64,000 nt of DNA from NCBI RefSeq assembly GCF_022267325.1, contig NZ_JAIZBG010000001.1, forward strand, positions 1,182,001 to 1,246,000, given 5' to 3'. Origin of the DNA: Leptospira sanjuanensis. GTDB taxonomy: Bacteria > Spirochaetota > Leptospiria > Leptospirales > Leptospiraceae. The stretch's first letter is position 1, and every line of letters starts with the position of its first letter. The notes below the pieces were generated by a model. The model was given only the letters and a program-made list of their open reading frames with translations. It did no database searches and had not been told where the DNA came from. The position numbers and the translations under genes were made by a program. This document shows positions 1-7,677 of the stretch, piece by piece.

Positions 1-1
1 C

Positions 2-766
2 GAGGAATACGGATACGGAAAGCAGCCGTACGGTAAACCGCAAGGTGAAAGCAGCAAGGCTCCGTTTCATATGCAGTTTCAGAACGAAAACTGGATTCTT
101 TCCTTATTCGCGCCGGAAATCGTGGAAGGAGGAATGATCTTGGATCGAATCGAGTTGTTTTCCAGACTTTCCAAATTGGCCGGAAAAACGGGACACGATT
201 ATTGGAAATATCGATTCGCCGCTTGGGCCTGTCATTACATTCAGGATATCGGGCAACCGTATCATTCCAAAGCGGTTCCTGACGCCGGTTTTTTCTATTA
301 CTTGAAATTTGCTTTTTCTTCTAAGGAATCCAAAAAGGAAACGAAGGCGAAAACCACACAGCTTGTTTCCAATCGTCACTTCCTATACGAAGACTTCGTT
401 TCCTACGGATTGATTCAGTTTTATAAGAGCCCGACTCCGGTGACTTCCACTTTGGCCGGATTTTTAACGAAAGATTTCGACGGTTTCCCGGATGAATCGT
501 CTAACGCTGATTTGATGAAATTCGTGGGTAAGCGGGCGGCTTTCCATGCGGTCGACATCAACGAATCCATCATCGATACGTTCGGTTACGAATATACAAT
601 GAAACCTGAATATGATCTGGAAAAGGAACTCGGAACCAAGATGAAGGAAATCTTCCCGACCTTGGATCGCGAAAAAGCCGATCATCTTTTGGAAGAAACG
701 GGCCGGGACTTTTCTCTAACCGGTTCGGCTACGCGGGAAATTCTCCGTTCTCTCTTAAAGGATTAG
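2..766 (+). CDS. Zinc-dependent phospholipase C / S1-P1 nuclease-like protein, 3' part
   Basis: The reading frame is open to the left edge, so this is the C-terminal part of a longer gene; the first ATG in view (71) is probably internal. The segment HYIQDIGQPYHS fits the His/Asp zinc-ligand pattern of zinc-dependent phospholipase C and S1/P1 nuclease helical folds (H-x3-D-x2-QP-x-H). The product is expected to be exported, but the signal peptide lies outside the window. The rest of the protein is rich in aromatic and charged residues, with no second motif I recognise. It ends in TAG and is followed by two hairpins. Lipase versus nuclease activity cannot be decided from this fragment. Confidence 0.6.
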   Translation, partial: EEYGYGKQPYGKPQGESSKAPFHMQFQNENWILSLFAPEIVEGGMILDRIELFSRLSKLAGKTGHDYWKYRFAAWACHYIQDIGQPYHSKAVPDAGFFYYLKFAFSSKESKKETKAKTTQLVSNRHFLYEDFVSYGLIQFYKSPTPVTSTLAGFLTKDFDGFPDESSNADLMKFVGKRAAFHAVDINESIIDTFGYEYTMKPEYDLEKELGTKMKEIFPTLDREKADHLLEETGRDFSLTGSATREILRSLLKD

Positions 767-793
767 AACGTTTTCCGATTTTCGAAAAAGAAA

Positions 794-830
794 CGCCGCA
801 TACGATTCCTGCGGTTATGCGGCGCGATTT
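794..830 (+). terminator. Hairpin after the phospholipase-like gene
   Basis: Nine-base arms CGCCGCATA (794-802) and TATGCGGCG (816-824) pair perfectly around a 13-nt loop, followed by CGATTT. It starts 28 nt after the stop codon. The T tract is short, so it may act together with the next hairpin. Confidence 0.55.
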
Positions 831-843
831 TACCTTTCATAAA

Positions 844-880
844 AATGCCCCGGTTCTTTTAGGGGCATTCTTTCGATTTG
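844..880 (+). terminator. Second, stronger intrinsic terminator
   Basis: Arms AATGCCCC (844-851) and GGGGCATT (862-869) are followed by CTTTCGATTT. Together with the hairpin at 794 this forms a tandem terminator for the gene ending at 766. Confidence 0.65.
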
Positions 881-1093
881 CTCCGCCCGCTCTTTACGGA
901 GCCGATTTTCGTCTCCGGTATGGATTCGGATCTTGCTCGAACGACTCTTGAATTGCGGAAAAAAATCCTCTCTGATTTCGGAATCGATCAGCCGATCTCG
1001 GTCAAAAATCATAAGTCTGGTCGAAGAAGACGGCGTTTGATGTTAGGATCATTCCCGAAAAGCGAAAGGTTTATCCTTAAGGTTTTTCTATGA
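878..1093 (+). CDS. Possible small ORF or gene remnant, unknown
   Basis: A 71-codon frame starting with TTG lies between the tandem terminator and the monooxygenase. Codon choice in its middle (GAT, CTT, CGA, GAA, AAA, ATC) resembles that of neighbouring real genes, but its start overlaps the terminator and no ribosome-binding site is visible. It may be a decayed gene end or a chance ORF. No domain is recognised. Confidence 0.2.
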   Translation: MLRPLFTEPIFVSGMDSDLARTTLELRKKILSDFGIDQPISVKNHKSGRRRRRLMLGSFPKSERFILKVFL

Positions 1094-1120
1094 TTTCGAT
1101 TGAATTTGGAGAATAGGGAA

Positions 1121-2695
1121 ATGGCTCAGAAATTGAAAGAAGCGGCGGATAAATTGAAAACTTCCGATCATCCGGTCTTGGACGCGATTATCATCGGAAC
1201 GGGGTTTGCGGGACTTGGAATGGGAATCCGTTTAAAACAAGCGGGAATTCATTCTTTTGTCATCTTGGAACAAGCGGATGGGGTGGGAGGTACTTGGAGA
1301 GACAATCATTATCCGGGCGCGGCCTGCGACGTACAGTCTCATCTGTATTCTTTTTCGTTCGAACAAAATCCGAACTGGTCTAGAATGTACGGTCTTCAAT
1401 CCGAGATCCTGGGTTATCTGAATCATTGCACGGATAAATACGATCTCAGGTCTCATATTCGTTTTAACAATTCCGTGAACTCGGCGATCTTCGACGAACG
1501 ATCCGGGTTGTGGCACGTAACGTCTACGAACGGAAATTCGTTTAAGTGTAAAAGTCTGATTAACGGTTCCGGCGGTTTGAGCCGTCCCGTTCTTCCGGAT
1601 ATTCCCGGTTTGAAAAAATTCAAAGGGAAGATGTTTCACTCGGCGCGCTGGGACCACTCCTACGATCTCAACAATAAAACCGTGGGCGTCATCGGAACCG
1701 GAGCGAGTGCGATCCAGATCGTTCCCGCGATTCAACCGAGCGTCAAAAAACTGCATCTCTTTCAAAGAACAGCGCCTTGGGTGATCGCGAAACCGGACCG
1801 CGCGATTTCCGGAACGGAACGTTGGTTGTTCCGTTTTTTTCCTCCGGCTCAACGGTTGTTCCGTCTTGCGATCTATTGGATGCTCGAATTCCGGGTGATC
1901 GCTTTTACGATTCATCCGGGTTTGATGAGGATACTGGAGGCATTTGCGAAAAGTTATCTCAAAAAACAGATCAAAAACCCGGAACTCAGACGAAAAGTGA
2001 CTCCGAATTTTACGATCGGATGTAAGCGCGTTTTGATTTCCAACGAATACTACGGTGCATTACAAAAACCGAATGTGATCGTGAATACTACTGCGATCCA
2101 AGAGATCCGCGAGAACGGAATCGTTACGAAGGACGGTACGGAACATCCGATCGACGCGCTCATCCTCGCGACGGGTTTTCAGGCCGCGGAGGCAATGTCT
2201 CCTTTTGAAGTGAAGGGTTTAAACGGAAACGATCTGAACGACGCTTGGAAGAACGGAGCCGAAGCGTATTTGGGGACCACCGTTTCAGGCTTTCCGAATT
2301 TCTTTTTAATCGTAGGTCCGAACACTGGTCTCGGTCATAGTTCCATGGTTTTGATGATCGAATCGCAGATCCATTACGTGCTTCAGTGTATTCTTTCCAT
2401 GCGTAAGAAAAAACTGAAATTTATCAACGTGTTGAAACAAGCTCAGGATAAATACAATCAGGCGATTCAGTCAAGATTGGAAAAATCCATCTGGAATACG
2501 GGAGGTTGCGTCAGTTGGTATCGCACGAGTTCGGGTAAGAATACTACGTTGTGGCCCGGATTCACGTTCGAGTTTCGTTTAAAAACCAAGTTCGTGAATC
2601 TTTCACATTACGAAGCGGTAAAGGCGGACGATCGACTGGAAAGTATCGGTTTGGTTTCTCGTATCGCGATGTTGTTTTCGGGAGTTTTCCGCTAA
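1121..2695 (+). CDS. Flavin-containing Baeyer-Villiger-type monooxygenase
   Basis: This is a FAD- and NADPH-dependent monooxygenase of about 524 residues, the usual family length. The N-terminal FAD-binding Rossmann motif is GTGFAGLGMG, followed by GGTWRDNHYPGAACDV, typical of the Baeyer-Villiger branch. The segment FKGKMFHSARWDH matches the family fingerprint FxGxxxHxxxW. A second Rossmann motif, GVIGTGASAIQ, binds NADPH, and ATGF appears near residue 350. I chose the ATG at 1121 because GGAGAA sits 9 nt upstream; an in-frame TTG at 1100 would remove that site. Enzymes of this type oxidise ketones to esters or hydroxylate small lipophilic substrates; the substrate here is unknown. It appears monocistronic, with a terminator at 2784. 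Confidence 0.85.
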   Translation: MAQKLKEAADKLKTSDHPVLDAIIIGTGFAGLGMGIRLKQAGIHSFVILEQADGVGGTWRDNHYPGAACDVQSHLYSFSFEQNPNWSRMYGLQSEILGYLNHCTDKYDLRSHIRFNNSVNSAIFDERSGLWHVTSTNGNSFKCKSLINGSGGLSRPVLPDIPGLKKFKGKMFHSARWDHSYDLNNKTVGVIGTGASAIQIVPAIQPSVKKLHLFQRTAPWVIAKPDRAISGTERWLFRFFPPAQRLFRLAIYWMLEFRVIAFTIHPGLMRILEAFAKSYLKKQIKNPELRRKVTPNFTIGCKRVLISNEYYGALQKPNVIVNTTAIQEIRENGIVTKDGTEHPIDALILATGFQAAEAMSPFEVKGLNGNDLNDAWKNGAEAYLGTTVSGFPNFFLIVGPNTGLGHSSMVLMIESQIHYVLQCILSMRKKKLKFINVLKQAQDKYNQAIQSRLEKSIWNTGGCVSWYRTSSGKNTTLWPGFTFEFRLKTKFVNLSHYEAVKADDRLESIGLVSRIAMLFSGVFR

Positions 2696-2783
2696 AAAGG
2701 ATTCTCAAGACTCAATCGGAACCGCGATCTCATCGAATGAGACGGGGTTCTATTGGAAACCGTAGAACGTTTCCGTTTGTATG

Positions 2784-2808
2784 GCCGGGTTTTGCCCGGC
2801 TTTTTTTA
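2784..2808 (+). terminator. Intrinsic terminator after the monooxygenase
   Basis: GCCGGG (2784-2789) and CCCGGC (2795-2800) enclose a TTTTG loop and are followed directly by seven T residues. Confidence 0.8.
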
Positions 2809-3442
2809 TTCTCGCAACCTACGATCATCGGACTCGGCAGTAAAGTTATAATCTATTTTTTATCGAATGGTTCGATTTTCATCCATACTCGTTGTGCTTT
2901 TAAACGGCTTATCAAGGGAAACAAACGAAGAAAAATTTTTTTTATTCGCGGTGTTTCTTTCACACAACGTCATGAGCCTTTGATTACATTAGAAAGGTGT
3001 TTTATTTGTGCGTATTTATTTGAAGTGGAAACAATTGTATAGAAAGAGTTGATTTCAACACGATATGTCTTTATGTTCATCACTCAGTGAAGCAGTTTTT
3101 CAATTTATTATTTCAAATTTTAAAAATGAAAAGCCGTCTTTGTTATCGCTTTCGCTTTTTTGTGCAAGTCGGATCAGAATTTGAAATTTAAGAAGTATAA
3201 AACCGTTCTCTTGCGTCGAACCTAAGTTCCCGTGCGTTGATCGGTAAGAAAATTATTTCCGAAACGAACCTCGCGAGAGGTTCGGTAAATAAAATGAGAA
3301 TTTTTAAGGACAATTGAAAGAGAGGAGCGGTTCGTTTGTTCTTGCTGTCGAAAGAGAAAGAAACTCAAAGAGGTGTTGTCTATTTTATGAAATCTCTTTT
3401 ATGTCGGTTTAATTTGAAATATTATGCGAAAGGATCGATCGG
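2809..3442. other. AT-rich intergenic region without a convincing gene
   Basis: About 630 nt separate the terminator from the LytTR gene. The region is markedly AT-rich and has stop codons in all frames, apart from a weak ORF overlapping the monooxygenase end. The only structure I see is the hairpin at 3265. It may hold a long 5' leader or the promoter of the LytTR gene. Confidence 0.5.
3265..3284 (+). promoter_or_regulatory. Perfect hairpin with GCGA tetraloop upstream of the LytTR gene
   Basis: CGAACCTC (3265-3272) and GAGGTTCG (3277-3284) form an 8-bp stem closed by GCGA. It lies about 160 nt before the LytTR start and is not followed by a T tract. It is therefore more likely an operator or leader structure than a terminator. 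Confidence 0.4.
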
Positions 3443-3805
3443 ATGAAGTTCAATGAAGTCAAAATCATAGGAGCCATGTTTAGGGGCGCCGATCGGAATT
3501 ACTTCGTGACGTTTTCGAATATCGTTTATATTTCCTCGAACGGAAGATATTCCGTTCTTCATACGCCGGATCAGAATTTGGAAGTAGTCGGAACGTTGAA
3601 GCAGACCTTACAGAGATTACAATCCGAAAAGTTCGTAAGAGTTCACAAACAGTATATTATCAATATGGAATTTTTAGGACATGTGGAATACTTTACGGAC
3701 GGTGTGCACTACGCGTATATGACCGACGATGAAAAAAGTCAGGTTCCCGTGAGCAGGGTTTATCTTCCGTATACTTGGCCGAACCAAAACAAAGCGGAGG
3801 CGTGA
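3443..3805 (+). CDS. LytTR DNA-binding domain protein (no receiver domain)
   Basis: A protein of 120 residues consisting almost entirely of a LytTR DNA-binding domain. Family features are the ISSNGRYSVLHT strand pair, FVRVHKQYIINMEFLGHVE and the closing VPVSRVYLP. There is no phospho-acceptor receiver domain. It is a close paralogue of the LytTR half of the response regulator at 9585: long stretches such as TFSNIVYISSNG and VHKQYIINME are identical. A LytS-like kinase (5027) and a FecR-domain gene are adjacent, so it probably belongs to that sensory locus, although it lacks the receiver a kinase would phosphorylate. It converges with the FecR gene with only 2 nt between stop codons and no terminator. 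Confidence 0.8.
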   Translation: MKFNEVKIIGAMFRGADRNYFVTFSNIVYISSNGRYSVLHTPDQNLEVVGTLKQTLQRLQSEKFVRVHKQYIINMEFLGHVEYFTDGVHYAYMTDDEKSQVPVSRVYLPYTWPNQNKAEA

Positions 3806-3807
3806 TT

Positions 3808-4914
3808 CTATTTCGATATGGAGTGAACTTCTTTCTCTTCCAGAATTTCTTCTCCTTTTCCGGTAAAGATGTGGATTCCGTCGTTTTGGGTTTTGATTCT
3901 TCCTTTTAAAATTCTTCCGTTCTTGAGACGTATGATCCAAGGATTTTCCGGTAAAGACGGATTTGCGGACGGCTTGAAATAGGAAGCTTGAGTGGAATCT
4001 CTGAGCGAGAAAGTCGTATCCTTCCGCAGAGTTTCATTCAACGTTTCGAATTGAGTTCGGTTTAATATTACCTTCCGAAGATTCGGTTTTTCGGTTTCGA
4101 TCTCCATCGATTCGCCGGGTACGGACAAATGTTCGTGAACCGACGTATCTCGATCCTCATAGTCGGAGTCGAGAGATCCTTCCAATAAAGTGAAATATGC
4201 CTTCGTGTTGGCGATCTCCGCCAAAATTTTTGTTCCCGTAAGTTGAATCTTCCAGCCTCCGATAAAAAATTTAGTTCCGCTTCCGGGACGCAGATCTTCC
4301 CACAGATAGATTCTTCCCGTTTTGAGTTCAAGATGGAGTCGCGTAGTTTGCGAACGCACGGCTTGAATCGTAGCCGCGGTGTTCGGAAAAAGAAGGAGTC
4401 GAGTCGTTCCAAAAAGAGAAGTATTCGAAATTTTACATTCTCTTGGAGAAGGATCGATTTTCCAAAGATCCGGATCCGTTTGCAGAACCTTACATCCTTC
4501 TCCGTTCCAACTTAATTCGAAGTTCGCATTTCGATCCGATTGAAGCCGCCATTGTACCCAAACGATCGCGGAATACGCGATCAAAAACAAACAAGCGAGC
4601 GAGATCAACTCGAAACGCCAAACGGCCGGGAAAACGAATCTTTTGGTTTCTTTTTTGGAATTGCGCGCGTTAGGCAAAACGTCGATCGGGTGCAAAGACA
4701 GATTCGGAGTTTCCTCGCTTCCTTCTTTTTGAAAGGAAGAGTACTCCGTATACGGAGCGTACCGGATCAGCTCCTTTTTTTGTTCTTCACTCAAAGCCGG
4801 TTTAGAACTTCTTCGGAAGATTCGCAGCGGATAGAAGGATTCGAGAAACATTCTCTTCTCCAAATATTTCTTAAAATCTTCCCGTTTCATGCGAATGTGA
4901 ATATAAACTTTCAC
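3808..4914 (-). CDS. FecR-domain membrane protein
   Basis: A protein of 368 residues. Residues 1-90 are probably cytoplasmic. A hydrophobic segment (ISLACLFLIAYSAIVWV, about 105-121) would anchor it in the inner membrane, followed by a periplasmic FecR-like domain (GGWKIQLTGTKILAEI...YFTLLEGSLDS). FecR proteins relay signals across the membrane, usually to sigma factors, but no sigma factor is nearby. The last 40 residues (IRLKNGRILKGRI...) resemble a small beta-repeat that also occurs in the secreted protein at 6024. The start is GTG at 4914 without a clear ribosome-binding site; ATG at 4890 is an alternative. The gene is divergent from the kinase gene at 5027. Confidence 0.7.
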   Translation of the reverse strand: MKVYIHIRMKREDFKKYLEKRMFLESFYPLRIFRRSSKPALSEEQKKELIRYAPYTEYSSFQKEGSEETPNLSLHPIDVLPNARNSKKETKRFVFPAVWRFELISLACLFLIAYSAIVWVQWRLQSDRNANFELSWNGEGCKVLQTDPDLWKIDPSPRECKISNTSLFGTTRLLLFPNTAATIQAVRSQTTRLHLELKTGRIYLWEDLRPGSGTKFFIGGWKIQLTGTKILAEIANTKAYFTLLEGSLDSDYEDRDTSVHEHLSVPGESMEIETEKPNLRKVILNRTQFETLNETLRKDTTFSLRDSTQASYFKPSANPSLPENPWIIRLKNGRILKGRIKTQNDGIHIFTGKGEEILEEKEVHSISK

Positions 4915-5026
4915 CCGTACAAGCCAAGTATTAAAAAATTCCCGAACGTTTAAGATTTCTTGTCCCGTTTGAATGCGCTTGGAAAGGGAATGAACGATAC
5001 AAATATGGGAATGTAAAACGGCCTCT

Positions 5027-5986
5027 TTGGAAATGTTTGCGGTTTTTTTCGATGCTCGGAAGTTGCCTTCTTTAAAGATGGTATCGATGGAAAAAAGAGG
5101 GGCGTTATTTTTCCTGTTCTTTGATCGTAAAGGAATCTTTTTTTCAAATCTCCTCCTGTTTTCTCTGGCGGGATCCGGAATTTATTTTTCGTCTCTCCAG
5201 AATCCAAGAACCTCCGTGCATTTATACGTAACTTTGATTCTTCTTTTTATGCCCTTGCATTTCGTTTTTGTTTGTTTTTTGATACGCAATGCGTTTCAAG
5301 GCGAATTTAAAAATTCGAATGCGAATCCTAAAGGTTTGGAGCCGAGCAACGTTTCTCCCGATCGGGAATTTTTAGGTTCACGAATTTATAATCTAAGAAT
5401 GACCCCGCATTTTCTATTCAACTCGTTGATGACGCTGCGTATTTACATGGAAAGTGAACGAGAAGATGCCGTCGAATATTTGGATAGTCTTTCGAATATG
5501 CTTCGGTACTCGTTCCGTTTCGTAAATCGGGATCGCGTTTCTCTAAGGGAGGAATTGGATTTTACGCTCTCTTATTTCGATCTTGTTAAAAACAAGGCGA
5601 AACATCCGTTTCGAATTCTCATCAAAAAAGAAGTGGGAATGGAAATCGGTAAAGTTTTCGTTCCTCCGTTCCTGATTCAGACTTTAGTGGAAAATTCGGT
5701 AAAACACGCGGTGATGAAATCGAAACATTCGATCGTGATCGAAGTGGAAATCGGTTGGGAGTTCGAGGATCGGATTCGAATTACGGTACAAGACAACGGT
5801 CCGGGCGCACGGATCGCAGGCGACGATTTGGAAGAAGGGACATTCTTTTATTTAAGAAGAAGACTGAAGGAGATCTGCACCGAAGCGGAATTGAAGATTC
5901 AAAGCGAGATCGGAAGCGGGTTTAAAACGGAAATTTCCCTATACGACGCCTCTTTGCTCGAGGCCAGAAGTAAAATTTATTCCTGA
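5027..5986 (+). CDS. LytS-like sensor histidine kinase
   Basis: Two hydrophobic segments (about residues 45-65 and 75-95) precede a His_kinase domain of the LytS/YehU type. The phospho-acceptor region is RMTPHFLFNSLMTLR, with the family PHFLFN motif. The HATPase_c domain follows, with N box LVENSVKHAV and G box VQDNGPGARI. There is no periplasmic sensor domain, so stimulus sensing is probably within the membrane. The start is uncertain: TTG 5027, ATG 5033 and ATG 5087 are all in frame and none has a good Shine-Dalgarno sequence. The cognate regulator may be the LytTR protein at 3443 or the receiver-LytTR protein at 9585, which has the receiver that 3443 lacks. Confidence 0.82.
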   Translation: MEMFAVFFDARKLPSLKMVSMEKRGALFFLFFDRKGIFFSNLLLFSLAGSGIYFSSLQNPRTSVHLYVTLILLFMPLHFVFVCFLIRNAFQGEFKNSNANPKGLEPSNVSPDREFLGSRIYNLRMTPHFLFNSLMTLRIYMESEREDAVEYLDSLSNMLRYSFRFVNRDRVSLREELDFTLSYFDLVKNKAKHPFRILIKKEVGMEIGKVFVPPFLIQTLVENSVKHAVMKSKHSIVIEVEIGWEFEDRIRITVQDNGPGARIAGDDLEEGTFFYLRRRLKEICTEAELKIQSEIGSGFKTEISLYDASLLEARSKIYS

Positions 5987-5994
5987 TTCAACGA

Positions 5995-6016
5995 TATATT
6001 CTTAATTTTGAATATA
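5995..6016. terminator. AT-rich hairpin between convergent genes
   Basis: TATATTC (5995-6001) and GAATATA (6010-6016) pair around TTAATTTT in the 37-nt gap between the kinase stop and the stop of the minus-strand gene at 6024. The stem is weak; it may terminate in both directions. Confidence 0.3.
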
Positions 6017-6023
6017 CTGAATT

Positions 6024-7067
6024 TTAGAAGCAGAACTCCAGACGAATCTGTGCTTCCGTTTCCGATCGGGAGCGTTCATTCCAGGGAAAACGAAAGGACG
6101 GAAGGATTCTAAAGGAGGAATTCTCCCCCGTTTCCGAATTCGGCTTCCAAGTCCAGATATCCAATAGATTCAAAACGTAGAATAGGGAAGTAAGAATCAG
6201 AAATGAGCGGTTTTTACTTTTGTGTTCGTAATAGGCTTCGTATTCGAAATCCACAAACAACAGTGCGTATTCCTTCCCCAAAAGAATCGCTTGTTCGTTG
6301 ATTTCTTTTTGTCTTCTGAGTTCGCTTTTTCCCCTCAGATATTCGTATTCCGCCGCCGCCGCCGATAGGAGCGTTCCGATGAACAGGGTTGTTCCCGAAG
6401 TTTTTCTTCCGGTTCGAATTTGATGACTGCCCGGTATTAGAATTTCATACAGTCGAACGGAACGGTCGATCTCCTCGGAACTCGGGTTTGTTCGCGCCGG
6501 TGGACCGAAAGTATATGCGATTTTTTGAATGGATGAGTTCGGAATCCGATTTTTTTGGGAATCGATCGTAAGTGTCGTCGTATCGAAACCGATTTTAAAT
6601 AAAACTCCTCTACTCCTTTCTCCCGATTGAAGAGTTACTTCCACTTCGTATCCGGAGAGCATGCTTTGAAATTTTTTCGGATCGAACGGAAATTGAAATT
6701 CGGCGGAACGAATCTCGGAAAGCAATACGACTTTAAGTTCGGATTTTTCCGCGTCGTAAAAAACGAATTTTTCACGATCGACGACTTCGAGTAGGATAAG
6801 TTCCGAAGTTTGGGAATCGGTAGCGGTCTGGAGCGTCGTTCGAATTCCGCTGAATCCGAGTTCTATCTTTTCGATTTCTTTCGAAGGGATTTCTTTTTTT
6901 CCCTCCGCAGTCGAAAGTTCCACTCCGTTTTCTTTATACTGAATGATCTTGCCGATCAAAGGAGTTTTATTTTTTCTAAGCCGTATCGTGTCCGAAAAGA
7001 GATTTTGCGAAAAGAATAGGACGATCAGAAATACGAACTTGGCGCCGATTCTAAACTTTGGGAACAT
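6024..7067 (-). CDS. Secreted protein with small beta-repeats and DUF5683-like C-terminal region
   Basis: A protein of 347 residues with a signal peptide (FVFLIVLFFSQNLFSD, cleavage near residue 25). Two similar units of about 45 residues follow: DTIRLRKNKTPLIGKIIQY... near residue 26 and VEVTLQSGERSRGVLFKIG... near 145. Each ends in a motif like IPNSSIQKI and looks like a small SH3- or LSM-like barrel. From about residue 210 the segment LIPGSHQIRTGRKTSGTTLF resembles the PGxGQ-type start of DUF5683 proteins, with hydrophobic stretches GTTLFIGTLLSAAAA and FLILTSLFYVLNLLDIW. The terminal LEFCF could suit envelope localisation. Function unknown. The same repeat at the end of the FecR protein suggests the two act in one envelope process. 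Confidence 0.6.
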   Translation of the reverse strand: MFPKFRIGAKFVFLIVLFFSQNLFSDTIRLRKNKTPLIGKIIQYKENGVELSTAEGKKEIPSKEIEKIELGFSGIRTTLQTATDSQTSELILLEVVDREKFVFYDAEKSELKVVLLSEIRSAEFQFPFDPKKFQSMLSGYEVEVTLQSGERSRGVLFKIGFDTTTLTIDSQKNRIPNSSIQKIAYTFGPPARTNPSSEEIDRSVRLYEILIPGSHQIRTGRKTSGTTLFIGTLLSAAAAEYEYLRGKSELRRQKEINEQAILLGKEYALLFVDFEYEAYYEHKSKNRSFLILTSLFYVLNLLDIWTWKPNSETGENSSFRILPSFRFPWNERSRSETEAQIRLEFCF

Positions 7068-7162
7068 GAAACGAAACGAAATTTCCGCGCGAATCGTAGA
7101 TTCACGCGATCAATAGACTCTATTAGGAAACGTTTCGTTCTAATATACCGGATTCAAGTCTT

Positions 7163-7663
7163 TTACGGTCCCGTAACACACCGCACGTAATGTTGTCCCG
7201 ATTTTAGATCGTCGTCGCTTCCTCCCAGATCAAAGTCGACGAGCATCGCTCTATCTCTTCCTCCCGGAGCGAATATCGATGGATGCGTGGTCGAGGTCCA
7301 ATAATATGCAAAGTCGTGTCCGGGAGTATGCGGGAACGCGCTGCCTGCGACTGCCGGAGCCTCATAGTAGTAATTGATTATGGTAAAAAGCTCCTTGATA
7401 TTCGGGAGTCTCCAAGCTACGCCCCCTAAAGTCAATCCGCTGCAATAAGCCAACGCATTTCTCCACGTATCGGTGGTCGCGTTTTCGGGACAAGTCGGAG
7501 GCGTTTGGCCCATACTACAGACAGTCCAAATCAGTCCGGTATCCGAGTCGATTACGGTACCGGGAATCGGTCCGGTACTATATGAACCGATCGAAAATTT
7601 TTCGGAGGAAACAACTAAAAGTAGAATCGCCAACGCAAAATATATGGATCTAATGTTTTTCAT
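7163..7663 (-). CDS. Secreted DUF1566 (Lcl C-terminal) domain protein
   Basis: A protein of about 166 residues with a signal peptide (IYFALAILLLVVSSEKFSIG). The rest is one DUF1566/Lcl_C domain: VIDSDTGLIWTVCS, WRNALAYCSGLTLGG, WRLPNIKELFTIINY, YYWTST and a closing HYVRCV. Such domains are common in secreted Leptospira proteins, and their ligand is unknown. I chose the ATG at 7663 because AGGATG lies 8 nt upstream; longer in-frame starts (TTG 7696, ATG 7681) overlap the upstream stop. The next gene upstream, at 7678, has the same domain, so the two form an operon of paralogues 14 nt apart. Confidence 0.75.
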   Translation of the reverse strand: MKNIRSIYFALAILLLVVSSEKFSIGSYSTGPIPGTVIDSDTGLIWTVCSMGQTPPTCPENATTDTWRNALAYCSGLTLGGVAWRLPNIKELFTIINYYYEAPAVAGSAFPHTPGHDFAYYWTSTTHPSIFAPGGRDRAMLVDFDLGGSDDDLKSGQHYVRCVTGP

Positions 7664-7677
7664 TTTTATCATCCTGT

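Noticed and set aside
2551..3042. 163-codon plus-strand ORF after the monooxygenase
   Set aside because: It overlaps the monooxygenase end in another frame and runs through its terminator.
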